Of a stretch of 64,000 bases of DNA, positions 13,101 through 22,302 are shown in pieces (within the stretch, counting starts at the first letter, position 1; each line of letters opens with the position of its first letter). Both the position numbers and the translations under genes were made by a program. Source of the DNA: Chionoecetes opilio (Eukaryota; Arthropoda; Malacostraca; Decapoda; Majidae). Under the pieces are notes generated by a model. That model saw only the letters and a list, made by a program, of their open reading frames with translations. It was not told the DNA's origin and made no database searches. The DNA lies in the NCBI GenBank assembly GCA_016584305.1, contig JACEEZ010020358.1, positions 32,501 through 96,500 of the forward strand, in the 5' to 3' direction.

Positions 13101-16100
13101 GCTGTGCCGATTCTTCCGGTTGATGCCATTAGTATTGATGGCGCAGAAGTACAATCCGATGCATGGTCAAACGGCTCCCTCCAAACCATCGGAATCCCAA
13201 ACTTCAGTGAAGTTTTCGCGCCCTTCGTCCACCGCCGGAGGTATTCCACGCACGTCTTGCACACCGTGTGCGGTGCCCAGGACTTATCTTGGTCACCCAG
13301 CTTGACTTTAAAGTAAGCCCCGTAGGCGCGCTTCACAAATCCTGTGATGTTCTTCCTGTCCCCTGACAGCGTGTATTGTCCGCAGATGTAGCAGAAAACG
13401 TCAGGATTATTCCTGCATGACCGTCGCGCCGAAGCCATCACAATAAACTGAAAGAAAAAAGAAAGATGCAGCTGAGTGTCAGACAATGAAATTTAGAATT
13501 TTAGAATTTAGAAATTTAGAATGGAGTAATGGTGAGACAGGTATTGATTTGATTGGCTAATTGTGGAATTCCCTTTATTCGTGTCTGTGCATTGTAATTC
13601 GATATATTCTTCAAGAAAAATATGATTGAACTCAAAACCCCTGATATTAGCATATGTATAGCTCGTCAGGTAGGCCTATGGCTGTATCTCAAAAAGTTGA
13701 CCTGATAGAGCAAAATCAATGTGATATTCGGACTCAGAACACCTAAATTAGTCTAAATCAACTGAGAAACCCCTGACGATTTTTTGGCTGTTACCCAGTG
13801 TAATATACTACAGCTACAAAAGGATACATTACACAATTAGTGCCCACAACACATGGGATAACACACGGCAGACATCTATAATATACTACAGCTACAAAAG
13901 GATACATTACACAATTAGTGGGCACAACACATGGGATAACACACGGCAGATGTCTATAATATACTACAGCTACAATAGAATACATTACTCAATTAGTGCA
14001 CACAACACATGGGATAACACACGGCAGACGTCTATAATATACTACAGCTACAAAAGGATACATTACACAATTAGTGCCCACAACACATGGGATAACACAC
14101 GGCAGACGTCTATAATATACTACAGCTACAAAAGGATACATTACACAATTAGTGCCCACAACACATGGGATAACACACGGCAGACGTCTATAATATACTA
14201 CAGCTACAAAAGAATACATTACTCTATTAGTGCCCACAACACATGGGATAACACACGGCAGGCATCTATAATATACTACAGCTACAAAAGGATACATAAC
14301 TCAATTACTGCGCATAAAAACATAAGAACATAAGAAAATAAGGAAGCTACAAGAGGCCGCGAGACCTACACGAGGTAGTTCCTGTTACTTAACACTACCT
14401 ACATCCACCCTTCATCCCCATCCATGAATTTATCTAGCCTCCCTTTAAAGCTCTCAAATGACTCCGCACTAACTACCATGAGATTGGCAGGCGTCTCCAC
14501 CTACCTGAATATGATGACCGGACTTCCCTTCTTTGCATCCTTCTTGACCAGCTCCACCAGGGTCTCCACCTTGGTCCTGTTGTTGACCCTCAGGAAGCGC
14601 TGGGACACGTGCGTCATGACACGGTTCAGGTGAGGAGTGGAGACATTCACCACAGAGTCAAGCTTCAGGGAAAAAAAAAAAGAGAGAAAGGGATATTCAA
14701 AGACCAATTAAATCCTTAAGTGTCAACCCTACAACACAAGCATTTACCCCTAAATAACTCTCTCCCAAAAGTTCCTCACCAATCCCGTCCCTTCCTACTT
14801 ACATCCACAATGGGTTCCAGGATCTTGGCCGAGTCCCTGGGTATGGTGGCGGCCACGAGGGTCAGCTGCACCCCGGACAAGGCTTCCGGCTGCTGCTCAT
14901 CGCCTCCTGCACCTTGGATCTGCAGCCAAGTGATAAACAGACTTTCATCATACAATAATGAAAAAAAGAGTAATGTTAGGGCATGGTTATGTGACTGTGT
15001 AGCAAGGTTAAGGTGCCAACCAAAAACCACATTGCACTGAGCACCAACACAGAATGAATGTTATTGATCAGTCTCCTGGCAGACCAATCTGAGATGCCAG
15101 TGAAGCATTGCACTTAGAAGCAGTTAGATGGGTGACCTGTGGCAGGAGTAGAAAAAAAAAGTTGATTCATGCTCATACAGGATTTATTACACTTTTCAAT
15201 CCTAAGATGTTGGCGGATCAGAAGCCTACCTTGTACAGCCAATTTAGGCTTACTCAAATCAGTGGTGGCCTACGTCTTAATAGTAAAAGTTGGTATCTCA
15301 GCTTCTTTCTATGTCAATAAAGTTCTACAACACCTTCAGGAGTACTCAGGAGAGAAGGTGGTACAACAACGGTGTCAGGAGGCCCTTACCGGTTGTTGGG
15401 TGATGAAGTGGGTCACCTGCTGGTTGAAAGAGTCGTCCAGCAAAGTGTCGGCCTCGTCCAGGGTGATGTGAGTCAGGTAGTTCATGTTGTACAACCCTGA
15501 AACAGACAACACAAAAATAGGTCCTTTTCACACAAAAATAGTTCTTTTTCACACAAAAATAGGTCCTTTTCACACAAAAATAGGTCCTTTTCACACAAAA
15601 ATAGGTCCTTTTCACACAAAAATAGGTCCTTTTCACACAAAAATAATTTCTTTCATAATCTCCCTACAAGTCTAAAGGTTTTCAAAAGATGAGTTTTCTC
15701 TTTAATCATAATCTCACAAAAGCTCTAAACTTCAAAACTTACTAGTAATGAAACAACAAATAATTTTTTGGAACTTTTCATCAACCATGAATAGGTGTAA
15801 CTACTTAGAATGGAGATCTGCAGTACTTGGAGTATCATGAGTTGCACAGTTCACGCGAAACATAGTCACATTTATGTGTTAAAACATTCCTCAACGAAAA
15901 CAGTCTAAAATCAACCTTTTGCATGTGATTCACCAATTATGCTTTTTTTTCATGGAAGCTTTGAAGTGAAGTGACCAGTGAGAGGTGGCAAGAAAATGTT
16001 GATTGAAGGAGCTGAGTACAGTGCTGAGAGTAAGGCGATGGAGGTGGTTTAGACACGTGAAGAGGAGAGAAGGTGGTGAGGCATTGGGGAGAGCTGTTGC

Positions 16101-19100
16101 AGTGGAAGTGCCAGGTCGCCGTCCACCGGGCAGGCCAAGGAGACATACAGGCAGTGTGTTGAAGAGGATCTGGCAGCAGTGGGCATTGAAGAAGTCGAGG
16201 CAACGGGTAGAGATAGTTGGATGCGTATCATCGGCCGTCTAACCTCATCAAATATTATGGGAAAAACCGACTTTAAACAGAAAGAAGAAAAAGAAGCTTT
16301 GAAGAGTGAAGACAAGGCATTAGAACATAAGAAAATAAGGAAGCTACAAGAGGCCGTGAGACCTACACGTGGTAGTTCCTGATACTTAATATACCTACAT
16401 CCACCTTTCATCCCCATCCATGAATTTATCTGGCCTCTTTTTAAACCTCCCTAATGACTCCGCACTGACCACCTGACGACTGAGTCCATTCCAATCATTT
16501 ACCACCCTATTTGTGAAGCAGTTTTTTTCTACATGCAGTAGTCTTACCCACTGTGGTGAGCTTTGACAGCACCCCGAAGCTTGCCACCAGCAGCTCAGGC
16601 CGGGACATCTGTGGGCTGAGCATCCTCTTCTTGGTTCCCCCTCCAGTGAGCAGCTGCACTTTAATCCCAAAACTATTTCCTAGCTGTGATGCAACGCCCT
16701 GTAATTAGGTGTGCAAATTACCCACTTTAATCCCAAGACTATTTCCTAGCTGTGATGCAACGGCCGTAATTAGGTGTGAAAATTACCCACTTTAATCCCA
16801 AGACTATTTCCTAGCTGTGATGCAACGGCCGGTAATTAGGTGTGAAAATTACCTAAGAAATAGAAGAGATCTGTTAAGTGGCATTTTATTTATGTCTCTT
16901 AACCCCTTGAGGCCCAGAACGTAATTTCCATTGTAATTTGGCTACCAGTAGACGATTTTTGATTAATACAAGCAATGTTTTATAGATATGACCTGTATTA
17001 GGTAATCCTTATCCACAACTATTTGAGTATATTCAGTATATTTCGAATTTTATGGCTCACACAGACATTTTTTATAGCAAGGAAGATCTGGTTTGAGGGT
17101 AAAATACACGAAATCTACATGGATCTGTGTTGCCAGCTCTTTCCCCGGCACAATGACCAGGCCCAGCGGGGAATTGTACGGCAGGTCTGACACCACCGCT
17201 TTTCTTGCCTTGATTTGTTGAAGCATTGGCGCAATAAATGCCAGTGTTTTGCCGTTGCCTGTTTCAGCAGTGATCAGTGTGTTCTTCTTATCCAGGACAT
17301 GAGGAATTGCTATGGACTGAAAAGCATAATAATATATTTCTATCAAGTCTGTTAACCTATTCAAGCTATTTCAACATTGCAGAACTTATTCCAATAGATT
17401 ATTATTCAATGTCAAGAGATTTCTACATCTCAAAATATAACTCGGGAATGATCATGATGTGTACATGATACATCGGGATGATGATCAATACAGTACAGTA
17501 AAACTCTCATATTCGGACTAATTGGGCCAAGGAGTGGTCCGAGTAATGCAAGGATCCGAATAAGGGGGGGATTATATATGGGGGGATATGTAAAAAAAAA
17601 AAAAAAAAAAAATCTAGGTGTATATATAGCTCGGAAATGTCAACCCCTAAAAAAAAAAAAAAATAAAAAAAAAATAAATAAAAATAAAATATCTAGGTAT
17701 AAACATAGCTAGGAAATTTCAAAAAAGAGAAGGTCCGAATAATGTCAAAGTCCGAATAATGAGGGTCCAAATACGAGAGGTTTTACTGTACATGGAAACT
17801 GCTTGGTACAGCTGTCAATAATGATCTTACTTGTATATTTGTTGGTCTTTCAATACCCATCTTGTACAGCTGAGCAACAATGTCGTCGTCCAGCCCGAGG
17901 GAGGCGAAGTCTTCCGCAGCATCACTTTCACAATGGTCAAAAGCTGGATTCTGATAAAAAAAGGAGCCTTGAGTCAAACACTATATAGAGCCTTGAGTCA
18001 AACACTATATAGAGCCTTGAGTCAAACACTATATAGAGCCTTGAGTCAAACACTATATAGAGCCTTGAGTCAAACACTATATAGAGCCTTGAGTCAAACA
18101 CTATATAGAGCATTGAGTCAAACACTATATAGAGCCTTGAGTCAAACACTATATAGAGCATTGAGTCAAACACTATATAGCACTGGTGGTTCTTCTGGTG
18201 ATATAACAAGTGAAGCCGTGCATGGTAACATAGTCTTACCAAGGCAACACTTCTGTCCATGCAGGCACTGGGTGTACCTTCACAATGGAAGTGTAACCTA
18301 ATGTATGCACCATGATGGGGTAAAAGTAATGCAGCCAATAGAGCTATAACTCACCACACCATGGCTGTTAATAGTGAAGCAGTCCCCAGCCGCCTTCCTG
18401 TGGAACCAGCCCTTGGAGGCCAGGGGCACCTCGGCAAACCTTCTGTACGACTGCCCGCGGTAATGATTGAGCTCTGGCCTGCGACACGTTATCAGAGGAA
18501 CCTGAAATGATAAGCATGATAATCCCAGGCCAGACACGTTATCAGAGGAACCTGAAATGATAAGCATGATAATCCCAGGCCAGACACGTTATCAGAGGAA
18601 CCTGAAATGATAAGCATGATAATCCCAGGCCAGACACGTTATCAGAGGAACCTGAAATGATAAGCATGATAATCCCAAAGTGTGAAATATGCCTGATAAT
18701 AACATGTTACTGAAAACAATCAGAATTATGTTGCGTAGACAAGTCCAGCTTCAATAAAATACACACATTTTGATTGCCCATTCTTGAGTTTTGTGTTAGT
18801 TGTGCTTTTTCTTTCCTCCTCTCCTTCAGTTTCTCTCTTTTCTGCCTCTTTTGTACTGCGACAGGGATGTGGATCACAGAAAACTGGCTCTGAGATACAC
18901 ATCTGATCTGAAAGACATCAATAGGAATTACATACTGTCAAAATACTGGCCCAAATATGTCATAAGAGAACATTGTAAATACGTATTCTTTGTGTGAAAA
19001 TAATAAGCAAAACAGTCCAAAGGTTAATCAACTCCAATCTTGAATCTGTTACTGTGCTTTTCTGTGGTTTGCAATCTACCCGAAATGTGATGCCCCTACA

Positions 19101-19939
19101 TCCAACGGCTGGGCTGACGGCATAGATGAATAGTTTAATGATGGCAATCAGACACATTTTCTGACTGAATCTCACTCACCAACACTGTGAAAGATTCAAA
19201 AAGTCCTGTGCTAGTGCCTCAAAAATTTCAAAGGCAGATATCTCGAATATATCCATTTTTGTTTTCATTACATCCCAGTAGTCTTGGTCTTATAATATTT
19301 AAACAGAAAATAGGTGTGCACTTCCTTTATCTAGTTTGAATGGAAATTAATAGAATACGGAGCATCCCCAAGGGTCCCTCACACTGTCAAGGGTCAGGAT
19401 CTACACGAGAACCGTCTAACTCGGACTATGTGGGGGTTGTTATCCTGTCCGAGTGATCAGGTTGATCGTGATCAAGTTATAGGAAATAAATCTTAGTTGC
19501 CTCGGAAAATGTGTTTTTCACTCTAAGAGTTCAGATTCAATTTCAATGAGTCCAAGATAAGTTGACGCTATTTCTTGCAGTTTGAAGCTGAAATACCTGA
19601 TGGTCACTCCAAGCAATATAACATTTATATCTAAAATAATGTTTTTCACTACCAAACAGGTATTTTACTGCCAGAATTAGGTAGATTTGGCATTGTAAAA
19701 TGCTAGTTGGTAATACTGTGGCAGTCCGGGTGGCACACCCGATGTTTCATACAAATCAATGGAATTTGTCCGCCCATATTATATGTCCGGGGAATGCGGG
19801 GTCCGAGTTAGAGGGGTCCTAACTGTGCTTCTAGATTCCTAGAAGTACTGAACATGACTTGACTCACCTGTAACTCATGAAGTGGAGACCAGGAGTGGAG
19901 GGCGAGAGGTGCCACTCTGGACACACCGAGGCCCCTCAT
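8623..19939 (-). CDS. DDX28: DDX28-type mitochondrial DEAD-box RNA helicase, complete 11-exon gene
   Basis: Eleven coding exons join in one frame on the minus strand: 19868-19939, 18355-18501, 17831-17950, 17119-17316, 16548-16698, 15390-15496, 14803-14919, 14505-14662, 10186-10360, 9673-9825 and 8623-8742. All introns are GT/AG and all phases agree, giving 505 aa (human DDX28 is about 540). Motifs in order: Q motif ERPTNIQ, motif I AETGNGKT, Ia VPGKELA, motif II DEAD followed by TLLDDSF, motif III AAT (usually SAT), motif V DLASRGLD, motif VI YIHRCGRTGRVG. DEADTLLD(D/E)SF and PWxVxLVQKIE are DDX28-like rather than generic. The family is an ATP-dependent RNA helicase of the mitochondrial nucleoid/RNA granule, acting in mitoribosome assembly; the Arg-containing N terminus fits mitochondrial import. 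Human DDX28 is intronless, so the intron content here is notable. Transcribed divergently from the zinc-finger gene. Confidence 0.92.
8789..9005 (+). mobile_element. TTAA-MITE copy 5
   Basis: TTAA at both ends (8789-8792, 9002-9005); lies just beyond the last DDX28 acceptor region. Confidence 0.85.
9178..9389 (-). mobile_element. TTAA-MITE copy 6
   Basis: TTAACCCCTTGAGACCCAG to GGGCGTGAAGGTGTTAA; TTAA both ends. Confidence 0.87.
9454..9660. repeat. MITE with ACGAAACGAC-type ends, second copy
   Basis: TGCAGTCAGTTCGTACACAA to CTTGTGTACGAAACTCCCTG; right end reaches within 12 nt of the DDX28 exon 10 donor. Confidence 0.75.
9673..9825 (-). CDS. DDX28: DDX28 exon 10 (motif VI)
   Basis: 51 codons, phase 0: VPHVINYEFPKFVADYIHRC then GRTGRVGG and CPWEVELVQKIE. 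HRCGRTGR is motif VI, with Cys where HRIGRTGR or HRAGRVGR is usual. The acceptor follows a run of 13-14 C on this strand. Donor GTAAGG. Confidence 0.92.
10186..10360 (-). CDS. DDX28: DDX28 exon 9 (motif V)
   Basis: 175 nt, completes the split Ser codon, then RTCDWLSLFLNENDVSCV, NLNGAMSSERR and CTDLASRGLDTRE. Motif V is DLASRGLD. The donor GTAATAAT runs straight into a (TAA)n microsatellite, so repeat length can change directly at the 5' splice site. Confidence 0.9.
10700..11425. repeat. 78-bp tandem array, left half
   Basis: About nine copies of a 78-bp unit containing ATAATATACTACAGCTACAA, in the DDX28 intron between exons 8 and 9. Interrupted by the transposon at 11429; the first copies are degenerate. 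Confidence 0.9.
11429..13800 (-). mobile_element. Complete 2372-bp TIR DNA transposon with single ORF
   Basis: The ends are imperfect inverted repeats of about 120 bp; the outer 12 bp (CACTGGGTAACA) are identical at both ends. The element is flanked by TAA on both sides (11426-11428, 13801-13803) and splits one unit of a 78-bp tandem array: removing it and one TAA restores the array sequence. A motif related to the right end recurs internally near 11605-11640, suggesting subterminal repeats. CACTG ends with a 3-bp target duplication fit the CMC (CACTA/Mirage/Chapaev) group; PIF/Harbinger also makes 3-bp TWA duplications. The superfamily is not settled. The copy looks recent: long ORF intact and empty site readable. 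Confidence 0.85.
11768..13438 (-). CDS. Putative DDE transposase, 556 aa, uncharacterised arthropod type
   Basis: ORF from ATG 13438-13436 to a stop at 11768; an in-frame upstream ATG would add 16 residues, but a polypyrimidine tract and TTTCAG lie 9 nt before MASARR, suggesting the CDS starts just after a spliced leader exon. An N-terminal zinc-binding pattern is C16-x2-C19 and C60-x2-C63. Acidic linker about 140-165. Candidate catalytic residues: D255 in RLFIDSC, D309 in WIICVDLK, then C328-x2-C331, H485/H490 and E504 or E507 in SDEQGERFHQD. A second Asp, a CxxC, His residues, then Glu is the layout of CMC/Transib-like DDE enzymes. I recall similar multi-copy 'uncharacterized' proteins in arthropod genomes but cannot name the family; a domesticated protein is unlikely given the flanking TIRs. 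Confidence 0.75.
   Translation of the reverse strand: MASARRSCRNNPDVFCYICGQYTLSGDRKNITGFVKRAYGAYFKVKLGDQDKSWAPHTVCKTCVEYLRRWTKGAKTSLKFGIPMVWREPFDHASDCTSAPSILMASTGRIGTASSTPTFHLPAVHWLTAKEIPVPAFTELPDSDDEATSTDERGYTEEEYEAQDSPQPFSQCELNDLVRDLSLSKTSSELLASRLKEKNLLGKDARITFFRRRHEAYMGYFCQEEDLVYCRDVAGLLVKLGAPQYDPRDWRLFIDSCKRSLKCVLLHNGNQFASIPLAHSTTLKEKYEAVKYVLDKIQYEQHQWIICVDLKMVNFLLGQQSGFTKYPCFLCMWDSRDRAQHYVKKEWPAREQLVPGARNIINEPLVDREKILIPPLHLKLGLMKQFTRALDKDGRCFNYLCRAFPGLTIEKLKAGIFDGPQIRQLIKDTEFQNSMNTLECAAWKSFVQVVNNFLGNTKAANHARLVSSMIEAFQKLGCLMSIKMHFLFSHMEKFPENLGAMSDEQGERFHQDMRQMEERYQGRWDAVMMADYCWSLKRDNPAAAHTRESKKRRFMP
13804..14312. repeat. 78-bp tandem array, right half
   Basis: Six to seven further copies of the same 78-bp unit, resuming exactly where the left half was interrupted. 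Because 78 is a multiple of three, the array is open in several frames without being a gene. Confidence 0.9.
14318..14500 (-). mobile_element. CR1-like LINE 3' end at DDX28 exon 8 donor
   Basis: Minus strand ends in CACGGCCTCTTGTAG-like sequence and TTCTTATG units. It abuts the donor region of exon 8. Confidence 0.7.
14505..14662 (-). CDS. DDX28: DDX28 exon 8 (start of RecA-like domain 2)
   Basis: 158 nt, begins LDSVVNVSTPHLNR, contains THVSQRFLRVNNRTKVETL and motif IV-like VIIF; ends with two bases AG before GTAGGT. The acceptor is AAG, less common than CAG. A LINE 3' end lies immediately beyond the donor, ending within about 25 nt. Confidence 0.87.
14803..14919 (-). CDS. DDX28: DDX28 exon 7 (motif III)
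   Basis: 39 codons, phase 0, including a Gly/Glu/Gln linker and then VQLTLVAATIPRDSAKIL. AAT stands in the SAT position, as GAT does in vertebrate DDX28. Donor GTAAGT. Confidence 0.88.
15390..15496 (-). CDS. DDX28: DDX28 exon 6 (DEAD box)
   Basis: 107 nt that complete the split Gly codon and encode LYNMNYLTHITLDEAD and TLLDDSFNQQVTHF. DEAD is the Walker B/motif II. Phase 0 at the GTAAGG donor. A 21-bp tandem array starts about 15 nt upstream of the acceptor. Confidence 0.92.
15510..15650. repeat. 21-bp x6-7 tandem array next to DDX28 exon 6
   Basis: Unit ACACAAAAATAGGTCCTTTT with small variants, starting about 15 nt upstream of the exon 6 acceptor on the minus strand. Confidence 0.88.
16321..16535 (-). 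mobile_element. CR1-like LINE 3' end
   Basis: Minus-strand frame NRVVNDWNGLSRQVVSAESL then FKKRPDKFMDGDERWM, the RT C terminus, followed by GTAGGTCTCACGGCCTCTTG and TTCTTATG. Confidence 0.8.
16548..16698 (-). CDS. DDX28: DDX28 exon 5 (motif Ib region)
   Basis: 151 nt, starts phase 0 (GVASQLGNSFGIKVQLL), continues TGGGTKKRM and PELLVASFGVLSKL, ends with one extra base before GTAAGAC. TGG matches motif Ib; VASFGVL stands where the family has VATPGAL. The first ~43 nt of this exon and its acceptor are duplicated twice just upstream. Confidence 0.87.
16656..16860 (-). repeat. About 64-bp x3 array spanning the DDX28 exon 5 acceptor
   Basis: Copy 1 is the 5' end of exon 5 with its acceptor; two further copies upstream repeat ~43 exon nt plus ~20 intron nt. 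In the extra copies CAG is lost (ACGGCCG replaces the splice junction), so only the true site is usable. Confidence 0.85.
16899..17104 (-). mobile_element. TTAA-MITE copy 7, degenerate
   Basis: TTAACCCCTTGAGGCCCAG at left; right end decayed. Ends 15 nt from the DDX28 exon 4 donor. Confidence 0.78.
17119..17316 (-). CDS. DDX28: DDX28 exon 4 (Walker A, motif Ia)
   Basis: 66 codons, phase 0. Has AETGNGKT (motif I) and GLVIVPGKELATQI (motif Ia). Donor is GTAGAT; a TTAA-type MITE ends about 15 nt inside the following intron. Confidence 0.92.
17496..17788. mobile_element. pogo-like MITE, copy 1
   Basis: CAGTAAAACTCTCATATTCG to TACGAGAGGTTTTACTG with TA on both sides; A-rich interior. Confidence 0.8.
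17831..17950 (-). CDS. DDX28: DDX28 exon 3 (Q motif)
   Basis: 40 codons, phase 0 at both ends. Contains FASLGLDDDIVAQLYKMGI then ERPTNIQ, the adenine-recognising Q motif of DEAD-box helicases. Donor GTAAGAT. A 24-bp tandem array starts 13 nt upstream of its acceptor. Confidence 0.9.
17962..18180. repeat. 24-bp x9 tandem array next to DDX28 exon 3
   Basis: Unit contains GCCTTGAGTCAAACACTATA. It begins about 13 nt from the exon 3 acceptor, so it supplies the branch-point and polypyrimidine region of that intron. Confidence 0.9.
18355..18501 (-). CDS. DDX28: DDX28 exon 2
   Basis: 49 codons, phase 0 at both ends, starting VPLITCRRPELNH and ending NSHGV before GTGAGT. It is the poorly conserved N-terminal extension before the helicase core. 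Its acceptor and first 19 nt are repeated upstream at 50-bp spacing (18501-18680). Confidence 0.82.
18501..18680 (-). repeat. 50-bp array made of the DDX28 exon 2 acceptor
   Basis: Acceptor-containing segments recur at 18501, 18551, 18601 and 18651. Each carries, on the minus strand, ATTTCAG followed by GTTCCTCTGATAACGTGTC, the first 19 nt of exon 2. All copies keep a usable AG. Confidence 0.88.
18681..19860. other. DDX28 intron 1, mostly unannotated
   Basis: No coding sequence recognised. 19410-19815 has inverted ends (TCTAACTCGGAC / GTCCGAGTTAGAGG) like a decayed pogo-type element. Confidence 0.45.
19868..19939 (-). CDS. DDX28: DDX28 exon 1 (start codon, presequence)
   Basis: ATG at 19939-19937 opens 24 codons beginning MRGLGVSRVAPL, then a GTGAGT donor in phase 0. 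The segment has two Arg, several Leu/Val and no acidic residue before position 22, as expected of a mitochondrial presequence. A CAG acceptor at 19953-19951, 11 nt before the ATG, suggests a further non-coding 5' exon upstream. Confidence 0.8.
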
Positions 19940-19953
19940 GGTGCAGCCCGCTG

Positions 19954-21535
19954 GAAACATGTCAACACGAGTCATTTCAAGTCACTGTCTACATGAGATT
20001 TTTCCAAAAATTTAATATGTAATATATGGTGTCTTGCGACATTAGGGCAGGTGGCGACTAAAGTGTTATCTACGGTACGTAGTCTACTACTTCATTCTAC
20101 CATAGTTTATATGGTACAATATTAATAATACTTCCATACTCTCTTAGCCCCACTTCCCCCCCCTTGTTTTTTCCACTACACCTCGCCCCCTTATGAAAAA
20201 CGGTGATTTAGACCAAAAAGTTATTAGTGAGGACACAAACACATCAAACTCTATTAGAATATAAATAAAAGGCATGTTTTTATAATAGCGGAAAGTTTTG
20301 AACCCAGAAATACCCCAATTTTACCCATTTACCATGCACATATTGCCTCTGCTAGGGTGTTATATCATGCAATACAGCCCCACACCCTTTCTTACCCCTT
20401 ACATAGCCTTGAATATTGCACGGGAACCCGTAAATTGAAGTAAAAAGCTTAAGAAAATTAGAGAAGTAAGATAAGTGAAGCCAGAAATACCCAGTTTGTA
20501 CCTACTTATCGTGCATATATTGTCTTTGTCAATGGGTAATATCATGCAATACAGCCCCACACCCTTTCTTACCCCTTAAATAGCCTTGAATATTGAACGG
20601 GGAGGCGTAAATTGAGGTATAAATATAAGAATAAGGATAAATAGCCAATATGACTGCCGTATGACGTCATCAAGAGGACTTGTATGACACGATCTCTTGA
20701 TCTTGATCTTGACATCCAACTCGAAGCTACAACTTTTCCCTTCATAATCAAATACATCAAATAATAAATAAATCAACACGGATAAAGTAAAATAATGATA
20801 AATAGGACACAATATGCATAAAAAACAATGAAATAACGAAGAATTAATTCAATATCGTGTTTTAAAAGATGGCCTAAAAAGCCTCAAATTCACCACAACA
20901 AAAATCGACTTTTTGACGAAGCCCGTATAATTCGTGAAAAAATATGAGCTAATAGTTATATATATGATGTGTGTATCTTATAAACAGTAACAGATCCTCG
21001 TTTCGTGTTAAAACCAAGAAGCAATACATGTTTTGCTTTTTCGATAATTTGACCCCCTAAACATCTGAGTCAGATGTATTTCTTTAGTAAACAGTGAAAA
21101 ACACGTCCCATAAACACACACAAACACACTGCGCCTGTAGGCACAGCTAATCACACACAAATAACCTTACCGCTCATTTAGAGGTTAGAATAAGGTAGAC
21201 GTTAAGGTGTAAACAAAAACCCCCTAAGGCAAAGAAACAAAATATAGTCACCAGGCGCGTGATGAATACACAAAACGATGCGGAAATATTGAATTATATT
21301 AAAACACACAAAAATCCCCCTATGATTAGTGTAAAAAAAGAATTATCAACAAAATATCGATAATTTGTACGGTGTTACTAACTGATTGAGTCATATTTCT
21401 TTTACGAAGGCCTTAAACTCAGACTTTTTATGGAAAGTCATAAAAAGAACTGGGGTTTTCAATAAGGCTATGCAATCCTATATTAGTGCAAGAATAAAAA
21501 AGTTATTATTAGTTTCAAAATGCGTAATTGGCACC
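19954..21535. other. DDX28 5' region, no coding sequence seen
   Basis: Holds a half TCGCCA-foldback (20036-20082) and a direct duplication (20330-20420 versus 20510-20605, both with ATGCAATACAGCCCCACACC). AT-rich. Confidence 0.5.
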
Positions 21536-21539
21536 TCGT

Positions 21540-21665
21540 AACTTGGCGGCGAGCCCAGAATTTCCAAGAGCCAATCAGAGGCCTCGCTACATTGACAGCC
21601 AATCAGCGTTCAGGAACAACTGGGCCGCCATGTTTGTTGTTTACCCAAGATATATAGACATATTT
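21540..21665. promoter_or_regulatory. Candidate housekeeping promoter (CCAAT boxes, YY1-like site)
   Basis: Two CCAATCAG boxes and GCCGCCATGTTTG, a YY1-type motif, lie within 100 bp between the divergent DDX28 and zinc-finger genes. The CCAAT-to-YY1 order favours the plus direction and an AATGAG/GTGAGG donor follows at 21677, but DDX28 needs a 5' exon in this region too, so a bidirectional promoter is possible. Confidence 0.35.
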
Positions 21666-21759
21666 AATGGGAAATGAGGTGAGGTTTACCCTTAAATACC
21701 TTATTTATGGCATATTAGTGATGCTAAGAGTATTGTTAGTGATAAATATAGGCCGCTGA

Positions 21760-21930
21760 ATACTACTGAGACGTACCCAGGGTATACCTTAATGCACTGA
21801 TTCTAGGTTCGAGTCCTGCGTGCCCGAGATTAGCTTCTATGGACCACTGTGGCCCGCGCCGTACCCGTGGCCGCGGCGGTACGGGGCTGACGCCGTTATA
21901 GTGGACGAGAACTGCGCGTTCGCTCTTTAG
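21760..21930. other. tRNA-like B-box and GC-rich hairpin
   Basis: GGTTCGAGTCC at about 21809 matches a Pol III B box, followed by GTACCCGTGGCCGCGGCGGTAC; possible SINE fragment without a clear A box. Confidence 0.3.
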
Positions 21931-22302
21931 GTCAGACACACACACTGGGGGGCTAACACCTCACTCTTAGCCTCTCTTGCTTTACCACATACACCACACC
22001 TGTCACTACGGTGTCTGTCTCTTTGTATACACCTGCACGCATACGCAACACACACACACACACACACACACCGTCTATAGTATTTCTTTCCTAAAAATAA
22101 AAATAAATTCTAGCCAAAATTTGGTGCTTTATCACATCTTCTTCTTCTTCTTGTGACCTTAGTCGCTTAGTATCGCTTCATAGGTCCTCTTCCACTTCGT
22201 CTCCTTCGTTAACAAAACTTGTTAACTCTTCCCTGTTTATTTCACCTGGGAAAGACATTTTGATCAGTTTTCAATCCTTTGATTATCATCCTAATTCATT
22301 GT

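Noticed and set aside
12816..13316. 166-aa plus-strand frame
   Set aside because: Antisense shadow of the transposase ORF.
10700..14312. CRISPR-like regularly spaced repeats
   Set aside because: The 78-bp units are contiguous and homogeneous with no unique spacers; eukaryotic minisatellite.
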